Assembly: GCA_030280995.1 (NCBI GenBank)
Contig: JASXTE010000010.1
Coordinates: forward strand, 20,787,823 to 20,851,822
DNA length: 64,000 bases
Direction of reading: 5' to 3'
Source of the DNA: Hemileia vastatrix
Lineage: Eukaryota > Basidiomycota > Pucciniomycetes > Pucciniales > Zaghouaniaceae
Part shown: piece by piece, positions 1 through 11,706 of the stretch
How the letters are laid out: each line of letters begins with the position of its first letter
How positions within the stretch are numbered: the first letter of the stretch is position 1
Notes under the pieces: model-generated
Told to the model about the DNA's origin: nothing
Seen by the model: the letters and a program-made list of their open reading frames with translations, nothing else
The model's database searches: none
Made by a program: the position numbers and the translations under genes

Positions 1-92
1 GATGTCTTCACAATTCTAGAGTTTAAATAATAATTAGGCTAGTAAAGCCAAGTCACAAGAGCATGCATGTAAATGATGAATATATACATTAT

Positions 93-923
93 GGGGTGTC
101 AAAGTTGGCAAATCAGCACTTAGAAATTAGCAATTATTTAAGATCAAATCTGGACTTAATTAATTTTCTATTTAGAAGAAAACCACAATGGAACCAACAC
201 TAGTGTATTTCAAAACTAAAATGACATGCTTTTTTTTAATCAAATAACTTCTTCTTCACAATAAAATTTGGTTTAGTTGAGGGGTCTCAAACCTTGCCAA
301 ACATGCCTAGCTTTTTTCATTTGAAAAACACCACATAAGCACACAATGAAAAATGGCTTATTTGGTACTCAGAGTTTTAACTATGGGTTCAAATACACCA
401 TACTTTTGTACATTTTTTCTAAACCGCAATTCAGCCCACAAATACCCACATCCTCCCAATCAGCTGCACATTGCCTTCTTTCCATCCTAATGCATATATC
501 CCACTTCACATATCTTCTCTCCCAGTTCTTTTCCAAATCATATTTTTCTCTTTCACATAACAGTAAGTCTATTACTTTTTATTCCTTTCATTAGGGTATT
601 TCAGTTCTGGAAAATCTGTCCTTAAATTTGACCGAATTTGCACTTTTTTAAGTGTGTATTTCTAAAACACACTAGCCCCAACACAGGTGTATTTCAAAAT
701 GAAATAATTCACTAATTTCACTCAAATCCTCACTTTCTCAACCAAAAGTTTTGAATTCAGAATAATGTCCCATTTCACTGATTTTTCAGCATTATCCCAT
801 TCATAAACAGCACTCCACAGCATAACACTTTATAACTCAAAAAATCATACATCATTTACATTTTTATACCTTATAAGATTCATACCTTCCTCACTCTCAA
901 ATTGTGATAAGCTACATCAAGCA
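93..923. other. Left subterminal region of Harbinger copy C, no gene
   Basis: This is AT-rich DNA between the left inverted repeat and the nuclease relic. It has short recurring phrases such as GTGTATTTC near 205 and 654. The open frame at 346-594 is low-complexity, has no homologue in the other Harbinger copies and is not called as a gene. Confidence 0.5.
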
Positions 924-3321
924 ATGACTTTCATAGCTCTTGATCTCCTCTTGGACTCTGATTTTGATTTTGATTCTGATCTTAAAGAATATTTTATTTT
1001 TTTATCAAAAATGGCCAGGAAACTTTACCTTCTTCCTAGAAAGCCTCAAGTACTTCATACCCCCAAGTACACCATTCAAACACTTCTTAACCAATCTGTA
1101 CCCAGTTTTAGACAGTTGCTCAAAACTTCTCAGGAATGTTTCTATAAACTGCTTGAGCTTATTAAGGACTACCCCATCTTTCACAATAATTCTCGAAAAC
1201 CAAATCATGATCCTTCAATTCAATTGGCAATCACACTATGTTTTTTGTATTCCAATGGTAACAGAGTTGCCTTAAAAGTTTTGTAAAATATCTTTGATTT
1301 AAGGTATGACTCTGTTAACACTTATAAAAAGCAATGCATCATTGATATCAACTCCTTGAAATCTAAACTTCTCACCTATACAACTAAATAAGAGTGACTT
1401 GAATTATCTCAGGCTATGCAAGCAGAGGTCTTCCCAGGAGGTATTGGTTTTGTAGATGGTACTACTAATCCTATGAGCCAGAAACCTGCTAAAGATAGAA
1501 ATAATTACTTTGACCTTAAAAATAGGTAGATCATTCTGATTCCCTTCATTATTCTTTAAACTAACACAAACAACTATATCTTCTCTATAGATATTCAATT
1601 TCTGTTCAGCTTATATGTGACATCAACAAAAAGTTTATATCTTTCTTCACTGGCTATCCTGGATCATGTCATGATTCCTATGTCATTCCAAGAATGAAAA
1701 TTTCAAAAGAGCCTAAAAATTCTTTGATGAAGATCAGTATCTTCTGGAATATTCTGCTTATGTGAATAGAAAGTGTGTACTTCCTGCTTTTAAGGGAGCA
1801 GAATTTGAAGACAGTTAAAATGCCAAGTTCAAAAATCATTTGTTAAAGTCAAGTGTCCATATTAAACATTTTATTGGAGTCTTGTAAGGTTTTTTTTCAA
1901 GTTAAACAGAGTTAAGAGTTCCTTGTAGAAATAGGTCCAAAATGGAGGCAGTGAACAACTGGATTCTGTAATGCACTATACTTCATAACCTACTGGCTGA
2001 CCTCAAAGATCAATGGTTAGTTTCAGCCTAGGTATTCCCAGGACTGAGTATTTCTTATGCTTAAAATAAGATAAACTTGATTTAATTAAGTTTATGAGTA
2101 GAAATTATGGTTATTATACTTATATATATGGTTATCATGCTTATAAATATGGTTATCATGCTTATATATATATTTATTACCCTTTTAAGGACTTATATAA
2201 GTTTACATAGCTTATACATAGCCCCATAATACTTAATAAGGTAATAATTGAGTCATAATATACTTATCTTAAGCTATATTGAGTAATTATAGACATACAT
2301 AATCTTATATGTATGCATAAACCTCATATTCAGGGAAATATGTAGTTATATTATGTATATATAGGTCTATAAGCAGTTTTAAGCCTCTAGATAGCCTATA
2401 AGTTTATTTTTCAGCTTATTTTAGGTCATATGGACATATTCAGTGGACTCACCATGCCTACACAAGCATATACACCTATTTCAGGTGCATATATCCAGTT
2501 TGGACAACTTAATCTGCTTCCTTTGATGGGTTTTAACCAATTTATGGGTTGGGATATGATTACTGTGTTAATATGGATGCTTGGGGATGTTATTGGGGGC
2601 TTGGAAAGTTGATTTGGTTCCTTTATATGCTTTGGGGTTAATTCTATACTCTTTGGATGAGTTATTTTACCTATTTCTTTATGGTATCCGCTTTTATCTG
2701 TTTATTCTATTTATGGTATAGGTTTATGATATCATTAATTGTGATGAAGGGTCCTTACTGGAGGTCTAGGTGTTGAAACTTCTTGAAGTGGAAGACATAG
2801 GGAGATGATAAGCTCTCACAGTACTGTAATTTTTAGGGATAGAAGTGACATCATCTGGATTGAAGGTGTGTGCACTCCAGTGGATTTTGGTATAAGTATA
2901 GGAGGATTTGACAGTTTCTTGGACATCAATCAAGAAATTACTTACTACAACTCAAATAAACATTATAACAAAAAATTATCATATATAAAATATTTTAAAG
3001 CATTTATAAATTGATATTATCTTTATATTATCTAGAACTATATTTTATTAACCTATTTTCCACCACTAGCTTGCACCAATCCATTGTGAGTTAATATTGA
3101 GAATAGCTATTTTATTAGTCTTGCCCTGAGGTTCAATAACTAAACAATCTATAAATAAGTAGTAGGACCATTAATATTTACTATTAAATCATACTTAGAT
3201 ACTAGCATACTCTGACAGTTAGAGTTGTATGAAGATGAACAAGTTGAAATACCTCCCACTATATCCAACACTTCTATTTCTCAAACCACTAGCATACGGG
3301 CAAAAATTCTTCCAGTCACAT
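924..3321 (+). pseudogene. HARBI1-type DDE nuclease (Harbinger transposase), pseudogene, split by a solo LTR
   Basis: The translated pieces follow the nuclease of copy A (31461-32773) block by block: a DSDL start near 973, the helical segment ending YPIFHNNS near 1190, the first catalytic block IGFVDGTT near 1445-1465, an intron of about 60 bp (donor AG/GTAGAT near 1527, acceptor CTATAG/A near 1591), then YSISVQLICDINKKF near 1592-1640 and PGSCHDS near 1660-1677. The catalytic acid region and the tail are scrambled by stops and frameshifts after about 1260. The tail (ELYEDEQVEIPP) resumes at about 3225 after a solo LTR at 2021-3217. The exon join in this copy is in phase, which makes it a useful reference for copy A. 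It cannot make an active nuclease. Confidence 0.8.
2021..3217 (+). repeat. Solo LTR (Ty3/gypsy-like, diverged) inside the copy C nuclease
   Basis: The 5-bp duplication GTTAG flanks the insert exactly (2016-2020 and 3218-3222). It starts TTTCAGCCTAGGTATTCCC and ends CTCTGACA, a decayed TG...CA LTR. The start resembles the gypsy LTRs elsewhere in the window (TGTCAGCC, then TCCAGGACTGAGTA), so it is a relative of that group. About 1197 bp. The middle is AT-rich with repeats of the phrase GGTTATCATGCTTATA near 2110-2170. The open frames within it (2430-2612, 2805-3014) are spurious. Confidence 0.8.
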
Positions 3322-4835
3322 GAGCACATTGGGATATTTAGCAATTTGTTCCTAAATTATTATGATTTTGATTTCATTTTTATCTACTATTAATCTTTCT
3401 TCCCACTGGGATACCCTCCATCATTATGCCAACACTACTCCAACATTTCTCAACAAAACCCTTTTAATTTTTTTTTCATACTCTTCAAATGATCAAGTTG
3501 CATGTATGGTTCTCTTGCTCTTGTAATTTCATTTTTGCATATTGACTTTTATTTTGAATTTTCAGTGAAAGTCTCTCTTTCCCTGTCTCATTTGTTTTTG
3601 TTCACCACCCCAACATGAAATCACATATTTTCAGATATTGCATAATTTTTCAGTTATTCTTTTTTTCTTTCATCCCTCATATCCTTTTACTCTTCTCCTC
3701 AAACGTCCCTCAAAGAATTTGAAGTCTATTTTTTCTCAACTCATCTCTCCAGGTAAGTCATTTTTTTCCTTTTTATTTTTATATTTTTTAATTGTTATTT
3801 TTTTCTTTTATTTTTTTCTTTAATTTTTCTCTATATTTTTCTCTTTATTTTTCTCATTTTTCTGGAAAGTGGTTTTGTTTTTCATTTTCAAGGTAAAATC
3901 AACTTTTTTTTTCTCTCCCTCTTTTCTCTCTTTTTTTTTTCTCTCCATCCTACTCTTTATTCTTCTTGGCCTGGTAATTTCCCCCAAATTAACCCCTCCT
4001 TGGCATGGACATATCCCCCTTTCTCCACCTTTCCCTTCTCTTTGGATAACACATTCTTCTCTCCTTGGATGCCTCTAACCCCCCTTTCCTCCCCCCTTGG
4101 CTGTCTCTAACCCCCTTTCCTCCCCCCTTGGCTGCCTCTAACCCCCTTTCCTCCCTTTTTGTTAACCTCAAGCCCCCCTATACCCCCTCAAAACACCCCT
4201 ATAACCCCATCATATCTCCCCTCAAACCACCCTATACCCCCTCAAATCCCCCTCCAAATCCCCTCTACCCCCCCTCTCTTTTTGTTAAAGTAAAAAGAAA
4301 GAGGGGGGGGGCTGGGGAGGTTATAGGGATGAACTTGAGGGGGTCCAGGGGGAGGGGTTTGAGGATGGGATATGATGAGTCTTTGAGAAGTTAGAGGGGG
4401 GGAGTTTAATGATGGTTTGGGGGGTTAGGAAGGTGGTTTGGAGGGATAATTTGGGGGGGGGGTTGGAGGCAGTTTGGAGGGGTAATTTGGGCAGGTTTTG
4501 GTGATGGTATGGGGGGTTTGGAGGAGCTTTTTTGGGGGTGTTGGAGCAGACTTGGAGGGGTCTTTGGAGATGGCTTAAAAGGGGTGAAAGGGGGCCAAGA
4601 ATTCAGCCATTAAAGATTTGACAGAAAATTTTTACAACATCTTTTCACTTTTTTTTCTTGTGCAGAATTAACCAAAAAAACTCTTCAAACTCAAGTAAAG
4701 TAATATTTATTCTTATTAATTATTTGCAGAATTTTTTAAGGTCTTTTTAATTTAAAATATGTGATTTTTATTTAATTTAAAAAAAAATTTTTTTAAAGGT
4801 TTTTTGACCAGTAAAATTTTTTTTCAGAAAGAAAA
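3322..4835. repeat. Harbinger copy C spacer with a C-rich / G-rich foldback
   Basis: This spacer lies between nuclease and dioxygenase. Around 3615-3760 it matches the equivalent spacers of copies A and B, including a conserved splice donor (TCTCCAG/GTAAGTCA near 3751) that probably ends a 5' untranslated exon of the dioxygenase. From about 4000 the top strand is strongly C-rich, with three ~30-bp tandem units of the type CTCTAACCCCCTTTCCTCC at 4072-4160. At about 4280 it flips to G-rich until about 4590. The centre is an inverted repeat, CCCCCCTCTCTTTTTGTTA then AAAAAGAAAGAGGGGGG. The open frames here are by-products of low complexity. Confidence 0.65.
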
Positions 4836-6140
4836 ATATGTCTGTTTCTTCTGATTCAAGCCTTACACCTCTATCTTCATCTTTATCATCTTTATCATCT
4901 TCTTCAAGATCTACTTCATTTCAATTTTCAAGAAAAATTTTAGAAAAAAAAAAGTCTGCCTCTTTTGATTCAAGCCTTACATATCTATCTTAATCTTCAT
5001 ATTCTTTATTATCTTCTTCAATTTATACTTCATTTTAATCTTCTTCAAAAACTTCAATCATAAAAAATGATTATTGATCTTATCAAAATAAAAGAATTAA
5101 AAAAATTCACTAGGATAGATTATCTGGACACATATAAAAAATAAAATATTATAAAACTAAAGTTAATAAAAATTAGTATCCCAAGAAATTACCTGAAGAT
5201 ATCAAATATCTAATCAAATTAGTAGGTGATGAAGTTAAGGCTGTAATCAGTAATACTTTTAAACCTCAATTCATTTACAAAAATTATTCATTTGATGGAG
5301 TAAAAGATGAATTCTTCATTAAACTATCTGATCTCATCATGACACTATATCAAATGGCTTTGGTTTGCTTAACAAAAAGGAATAAGAATTTAATGGGTGG
5401 TATCATGGTTGGTTTTGGATGGAGGAAAGGATTTTTTAAATGTTACTCTCTTGGTAAGTCTCATAGTTTTTATTTCATTCTTAATATCATTTCACTTATT
5501 TTAAATCTATAGACATCTATTCTTGCTCAAAAATTTATCTAAAGCTGAAAAAGATGATGATTTTCAAAAATGGAACACCTAACCCTTTTTTAAATATTTT
5601 ATTGCTCTTTGACTCAAAAGACTCTACAACAAAGCTTTTGAATAAAATCATGAACTTTATACTAAAATTGGAATACCAAATTGGTCAGTATCTGAATGGG
5701 AAAAAATTAGCAATGAATATTTATTGTTTTAAAATTTTATAATCACTCATTCAGAGTTTCATAACTTGATTCATACTGATTTGAAAGATGCAAATTATCT
5801 TACTTTGGGTATCTTCTCTTATATCAATCCTAATACTAGACAACCTATTCCTTCACCTGATAAAATCAAAGGACATGGTTTATATTTCCCAGATCATAGG
5901 TGTATGATAAATATTGGATTAGGAAATAAAATCATCAACTTTGTTTGGAAGTCTTCTCACAATAATTAACAGACAACAAAAGCTCCTCAAGGTTTGGACT
6001 ATTGTCATGACTTTACTCATTTTGGCTGCTCTTTCCAAATAAGTCAAAAATTAATCCAAAAGATAAAAAAGGTAAAAAAAAGGTAAAAGTAATAAATTAA
6101 ATAAAACTTTAGGTAGATCAGAAAAGTATGAGGATTTTTA
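4836..6140 (+). pseudogene. Tet-like 2OG-Fe(II) dioxygenase of Harbinger copy C, pseudogene
   Basis: The reading begins at ATG 4838 with a Ser-rich stretch and continues through a block with GDEVKAVISNTFKPQF near 5230 and GGIMVGFGWRKGF near 5398-5437. An intron follows (about 5454 to 5511, GTAAGT to CTATAG), then a second exon parallel to the copy A protein: the H-x-D iron-binding block is IHTDLKDANYLTLGIFSYI at 5770-5826, and QTTKAP and FTHFGCSFQIS follow near 5970-6045. At least six stops or frameshifts interrupt it, including a TAA where copy A has the distal His. It shows a longer N-terminal part than copy A has. I assign it to the Tet-like 2OG-Fe(II) oxygenase group from the HxD block, the IWN/VWK...QTTK block and the FG-x-S block. 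Confidence 0.65.
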
Positions 6141-6429
6141 AAGTCATGAAATATTTTTTATTCTTCCATAAATTTTTAATAAATACATCTGAAGTTTCAA
6201 TTTACTAAATTAAAGTAATGAGCCAACAACCTTGTGTTGTATAAACATTAATCATGATAAAATTAAATTGTTTCATGGGCTTCCTCTATCCTATACTTGT
6301 GGAAAGTCCCAAACTTATTTCCTAGACTTGATCTGCATTTTGGCTTGAGGAATCTTCATTACTTTAAAACTAGTAATTCTGATATATCTTATATATTTCT
6401 TTATTAATTTATGTAATTATATTTAATTT

Positions 6430-6570
6430 TGGTGATTTCAACCCCTTTCTTCAATAAAATTCAGGGGAGGGTATTGCCAAATTTTCAAATGTGACATGGA
6501 AAATTGATGACTTAGAATAATTTGGTGATACCCACCCCTTTCTTCAATAAAATTCAGGGGAGGGTATTGC
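6430..6570. repeat. Harbinger minisatellite, two units (copy C)
   Basis: Two ~95-bp units share the core CCCCTTTCTTCAATAAAATT followed by CAGGGGAGGGTATTGC. They lie just past the 3' end of the dioxygenase, as in copies A (28861-29290) and B (62286-62720). Confidence 0.7.
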
Positions 6571-6667
6571 AAAAATATTCAAAAAGATATAGAATTTTCT
6601 TGACTTATCCTTATTTAGAAATGCAAATTGGTGGTGAGGTTATAAAATTATGTTGGTGATGAGGATT

Positions 6668-8134
6668 TTTCAGGATGATTTCAATTACAGAGACCTAAAC
6701 TAGCTTGAATGGTCAGTTTTCTAGAAGATTTTAATTGTCCTATATGAATACTGTAGTACAAATCCAATAAGTATTAAAATATAACTCAATATAAGGGTCT
6801 CAGTAATTTTAATCTCACTAATTATATATGGCTTACAATCTTATAGTTGGTAGAAAAATAGATTTAATAAATTCAGATACTATTCAAAGACTTTATAAGT
6901 ACTATTTATATGTATTGTAATTTTATTGAGAATGTAGAAAACAAGACCAAAACCCCTCTCCTTTTATACACAATAACTTCCCCAATGAAACCCTTGATTT
7001 ACAAACTGTATACACAGTTAATGACACCTCATTCAAGCTAATATACATTCCCAACAAAATAAATAGTGACTAGTAGCATAATTATAATGATATCACCTGT
7101 CAAAATCCTGTAGTGATAGGGATAATCCATCAAAAATAAAGAATAAGCAAAAATAGAGTATATGCCTGTTATACATTAAAATATAAGACTAAAAAGAGAA
7201 AATTAAGACTAATTATTACAAAATAATAAGGGGGACCAACAGTAGAAATTTTGAGGCTAATCATTACATTATACTATGTAAAATCCCCATTCAAAAATAA
7301 CTAGAATTGACTGAGAAACCACTTAAAAACCCAAAAACAGGTGTGAGATGTGGGGTAACTACATGCAGTCCTTGGAAGGCTCTTTCATGGGTAAATCCTT
7401 GACTAATTAAGGAAAATTTAAGTGTGGTAGTGAATTAAAGCACCAAGATTGAGGTTATTAATGAAATTAGTGCATATAAAGAGGGTCAATGCATTTGTAA
7501 TTAAGCTAGGAGAGTAAATAAGAGCCTTTCATCTATTTTAGCATGTTTCCCCACAGTGGGAATAGAATGTGGGGTAATTATAGTGTGAAAAATCTAACTT
7601 TGCAAAAAATGAAGCTATTCAAACGGGGAAAATTCAGGTAGTATGTGGCCAGTACACAGAAGCCATTTCTGGCATAAAAAACACCAAATTCTAAAAGTGT
7701 TATTTTTATGCATTTGAGTAGCTAAATAAATAGCTCTAATTAAGAGAAATTTATCTGTCAAAGTGAATTTTCAATATTATTAAATTTATAGTGCATATAG
7801 TCAACTCTTAAGTGGTTTATAGCACATTTCTTGTTTTTCACATAAAACAATGAAAACAACAGCTTTAAGTCTACTTAAAAATTGTGTAGCCTTATATTTA
7901 AGGTTCTTAAGATTACCCTAACATATTCCAACTTAATATTAAGTACATAAGACTTATAAAAGGTGGATATATGCATGTATATAAGGTGTTATAATGGCAT
8001 ATTTTGTATTTTATCATAATTTTACTTATGTATACTTTTTGTGTACTCTAATTTATTACTCCCATGTATAGTCCATGTGTTTAACATAACTTATAAGTAC
8101 TTTTTACTCAGTCCTGGGGATATCCAGGCTTACA
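6668..8134 (-). repeat. Solo LTR of gypsy family A (diverged)
   Basis: It is collinear over its whole length with the LTRs at 18138-19637 and 26365-27864. Shared phrases include ACTAGCTTGAATGGTCAGTT, GTATGTGGCCAGTACACAGA and AGAAGCCATTTCTGGCATAA. It is flanked by a perfect 5-bp duplication GGATT (6663-6667 and 8135-8139). The ends have decayed from TGTCAGG...GCTGACA to TTTCAGG...GCTTACA. The LTR sense is the minus strand, as in the full element. It is the product of LTR-LTR recombination after insertion into Harbinger copy C. Confidence 0.88.
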
Positions 8135-8345
8135 GGATTTTTTGCACAGGTGTCAGTATTATTTTACCATCTAAAATTCCAAAAGTGCAATATTTTAGAT
8201 TCCAGTAAAGACAAATGGTGTTATCAGAATCTCATGATATAACTATTTTTGATAAGATTAAATGTAACTATTAAAGTCATTCCCCAATCATTAACCAAGT
8301 AAAAAATTAATCAATTAAAAAAAGTCAAGTAATTCTTTAATGTCC

Positions 8346-9660
8346 TTATAAGATTGACCATTTTTTATACATTCTGTAATATATTATTTTTTTAGAACCT
8401 TCTTGTTTTTCCAATTCACAACTAGCCATTTCTCTTTGAAATTCATGGTCTTTTGTTTTCTCTAAGTGAGGGTGTGCTCTTTCAATCTCCTTCACCTTGA
8501 ATTTAGCCTTTTCAAAATTTGATTGAAGCAAAAAAAAATTCCTCCAAATCTAAGGCCCATTGATCTTTCATTAGAATATGATCAAAATTCATCTTCTCAA
8601 AGTTTAGGGCATTTTTTGATATAGAGAGTTTTTCTGAGAAAATTTAATACAAAAAAATAAATAAATATGTTATTGAAGAAGGTATATAATGACCAAGTCT
8701 TACTTAAATCTTTTTTTCTCAAAATAATTGTCAAGGGAGGACAAAGAGGTGGTTTAAGTATTAAAATATTTTAAAATATTTTTCAAGTTCATTGAAGTTG
8801 AGGCCTGACACTTTAGTTTGGAGCTTGAGCTAGAGAGTTTAGGAAGTTCATGTAAAGAAGCTCCCAAAGCAGGATTGTCATTGCAAGAATTTTTAATATT
8901 TTTAGAAATTTAAGTTTGAGTAGGAGGAGCCTAGAAAAGAAATAATGAGAAATTTGAAGGATAATTTATAAAAAAAGAAAAATTAAACATACATTACCAG
9001 ATTGGGGCTCTGAGGACTCAGATCTTCTTTGAAATAGTTGTTCTTCTTGATAGTCAGGATAATCTTCAGCTAAAATATGGTTAGAAGCTGGAGGGGATTG
9101 ATGTTGCTGAAGAACAGGTGTTTCTGGAGGATTATTGGATGGTTGGGAGCCAGAGGGTATATACTTAGTAGCATTTTGTATAAAGCAAGGGTTAAAATCA
9201 ACCTGGGACCCAAAAATATTACCCATTTCCTCATAGAAAGGACACATGAAATTGAGCATTTCCAAAACACTAGTAATTCCAATATACAAATCATCATCAT
9301 CAATACCAAATTTAGTGAAAGTGGAATTGAAATGTGCCTTTTTATACTTTGATTGATAACTTTTGAAGCTCTCCTTCATTTGCATAGTATTGATGTCAAT
9401 TCTATCTTTTGTTTTCTTTTTTACTTCATTTGCCATTGTCCTTTGATGAAGGTGGACACCCAATTTAGGTGTACTTCTCACATCCAAAAAATGAATCATA
9501 ATCTGATTCAATTTTGAGAAAGCTGATTATGATGAGATAATCTTCCTTTTTAAGCTCTGCGGACTTTAATTTCTCAGGTGAGGGGCTTGCATTACAGGAA
9601 GACCTTCATGATGTAGCATTTTTTTAAGTTGCCTTTGGAGTGTTGTATTTTCTGGAAGGC
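8346..9660 (-). pseudogene. SANT/Myb-like DNA-binding protein of Harbinger copy C, pseudogene
   Basis: On the minus strand, the block KTKDRIDINTMQMKESFKSYQ with KYKKA and GNIFG (8966-9511) parallels the copy A protein (TKGRIDLLPKQMSERFKHYR...KYKKAKAL...DTIFGEQ). Upstream, the start of the domain is frameshifted between about 9430 and 9650. The C-terminal coiled-coil exon survives only as fragments near 8346-8650 (ALDLEE, KTKDHEFQREM). Introns corresponding to those of copy A lie near 8950-8995. It is non-functional but fixes the orientation of the element. Confidence 0.65.
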
Positions 9661-10037
9661 ATTATAAAACTTGTATGTTACAAGAAAAGAGATTGAGAGG
9701 TTGAAGACATAAAAAAAGAAGGAAAAAGCACGTCTGGTTTATATTTTGCAGTAAAATTTTTCAAATCTCAGTGAGGAGTGTGTGCCAAGCATTAATAAGG
9801 GGATGGAGGTCTGGGTGTCACATGTGACAAAGAAAGGGTTGGAAAGGAATAGATGATGTGGCCAACATGTGGTTGTGATAAATAAATTGGGAAGAAAATG
9901 CTGATTTGAGGTCATGACTGACACCCATTTTTGAAATAAATGACTTTTTTGCAAAATTTAAGTGCTGATTTGTAAGTGCTGATCTGCCTAGAAATCTGCA
10001 CTTGAGTTAAGTGTAGATTTTCCAGTACTGACACCCC
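9661..10037. other. Right subterminal region and inverted repeat of Harbinger copy C
   Basis: There is no gene. Between 9962 and 10037 the phrases AGTGCTGATTTG and AAGTGCTGATCTGCC repeat next to the terminal inverted repeat, as subterminal repeats. The open frame at 9739-9954 has no homologue in other copies. Confidence 0.5.
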
Positions 10038-11505
10038 TATTATCAAATTTTCCTGCTTAAATTTCTATCCTCACAACCTCTTATTTTTATCTAAGGTATC
10101 ATAAATATAATCAATGTTCAAAATTTCTGAATCTCTTATGAATAATCAATAATTTCCTTTAGATCCTTTGCTTGACTCTCCTTAATTTCAAGAACTAACT
10201 GTGTATTCTGAAAATGAGTTGGTGATCCCATTTTCTTGAGCTTAAACTACTTTTGTTATTATTTTTCTTTTTTATTGCATATTTACTCCACATGTATTAA
10301 AAAGAACCAATATTCATCAAATTAAGAAAATTTCAAGGAAGTAACTGAAAATAAAAGGTTAGAAGATAAAGAATCAACCTCTTGTAGAAAAAGACTCAAG
10401 CAGAGGGCTTGTGCTGGTTTTTGGATTTAATAACAATCAAAGGATAAACAATTATTGGCAATTGAGATAGATTTTTTATTTTTAGAGAGGGATAAGGTTA
10501 GATTTCAAAGAGAGGACAATTAAAAATCAAAAATTTAAACTGTTCAAATTTTTTTCTAACTAAGCTACTGATATCTAATAATTAAGATCCTACTCCCTCC
10601 ATCATACTTTTAATCTTTCTATCAATTATGTTTATGAATTTTTCTTTTGTCTTTGATTTATCACTTTCTTAAATTTTTTCTCAAGTAGTATTTTCATTTT
10701 TAGATTCTTTTCTGGGCTTAGATCACCAAAATTTTTCTATTTCAAAATAAACTCAAGTCAAAATAATTTTTTTTAGAAATATACTCCTCTGCTATTTACC
10801 ATAGCAAGGGGTGGGGATCACCATTTTTTTTCAAAGTCAAAAAATTATTTTGACAAAAAAAATTTTTAATTTGCAAAACCCTTTCCTGTGTTTTAATGAA
10901 GTAGGGGCATAAATTTCCAAAAATTAAGTATGTTGCATAAATTAACATGTAAAAAAGTCAAATAAGATAATTAAAAAAAGTTATGTTAATGACAATTTAT
11001 TTAAAAATGTGAATGGAAATCGTCTTTTAAAAAATTCAATGAAATCAAACAATAATGTATACAAAAATCTCATGAAGAAAGAAGATTTACTCATAATTAC
11101 TTTTATATGACACATGTAATGATGGCTCTTTAACTTAAGTAAGTAGACTATCTTATATAAATTGTTAATTTTTAATTCATGAAATAAAAATAAAACTTGA
11201 CAACCTATATTAGACACCATACTTTTCGGCCTACCCAGTATTTTAATTTTTACATTACTATTTTTTCTTACCTTATGAATCTTTTAGATCAAAACAAGAT
11301 TTTCAGAAATTTTTATTTAAACAATGCAAAAAAAATCAATTTTAAAAATATGAGAAAAATTAGATAAACCATAGTTACAAAGCTTTCTTCAAACTATTTG
11401 AGAGAAAGTGTTGGCTTGTACAGTAATTAGGGATAATTTTTACGATGGTTTTGAAGTATATAATTTAATAATTGAATAGAGATGGTAAATTAAATGGAAA
11501 CAAGA
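10038..11505. other. AT-rich intergenic DNA with Harbinger minisatellite scraps
   Basis: No gene was found. At about 10795-10905 two phrases (GCAAGGGGTGGGGATCACCA, and TTTTAATGAAGTAGGGGCA) match the core of the Harbinger minisatellite, suggesting a further fragment outside copy C. The open frame at 10981-11220 shows no recognisable protein. Confidence 0.4.
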
Positions 11506-11706
11506 GGGGGTATCAAAGTTAGAAATCTTCCATTTCAAAATACCTCTTCTTTCCACCAAATCAATCATGATTGTTTTTTAAAATATGCCATATTGTGCCT
11601 CCCAAAAACACCTTTTTACTGAGAATTAATGTCAAGTTTGGGGCTTTCTATTTGTGGTGTTAAAATTCATTTTAAATAATTACAAATTTCTAACTTTTAT
11701 ACCACC
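11506..11706 (+). mobile_element. MITE of the ~200-bp GGGGGTATC family, copy 1
   Basis: The left end is GGGGGTATCAAAGTTAGAAA; the right end, read inward, is AGGTGGTATAAAAGTTAGAA. The inner sequence (AAAATACCTCTTCTTTCCAC, then CATATTGTGCCTCCCAAAAA, then CACCTTTTTACTGAGAATTA) recurs in the copies at 12623, 15744 and 16238. There is no coding capacity. The ends share GGGGGTATCAA with Harbinger copy A, so copy A-type nucleases are the plausible mobilisers. Confidence 0.8.

Larger units (their letters stand above)
93..10037 (+). mobile_element. PIF/Harbinger DNA transposon, copy C (decayed, with two nested solo LTRs)
   Basis: The left end begins GGGGTGTCAAAGTTGGCAAA and the right end, read inward, begins GGGGTGTCAGTACTGGAAAA; the match continues through AAATC and CACTTA, giving an imperfect inverted repeat of about 31 bp. 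TAT flanks both ends (90-92 and 10038-10040), a fit for the 3-bp target duplication of PIF/Harbinger. Inside, in order, are a broken DDE nuclease (+), a broken Tet-like dioxygenase (+), a short minisatellite and a broken SANT-like gene (-). This is the gene order of copy A read in reverse. Removing the two solo LTRs leaves about 7.3 kb. The element is clearly dead: every gene carries stops or frameshifts. Confidence 0.8.

Noticed and set aside
4065..4394. Pro-rich 109-codon ORF in the C-rich tract
   Set aside because: It is a by-product of the C-rich tandem repeats; not conserved in copies A or B.
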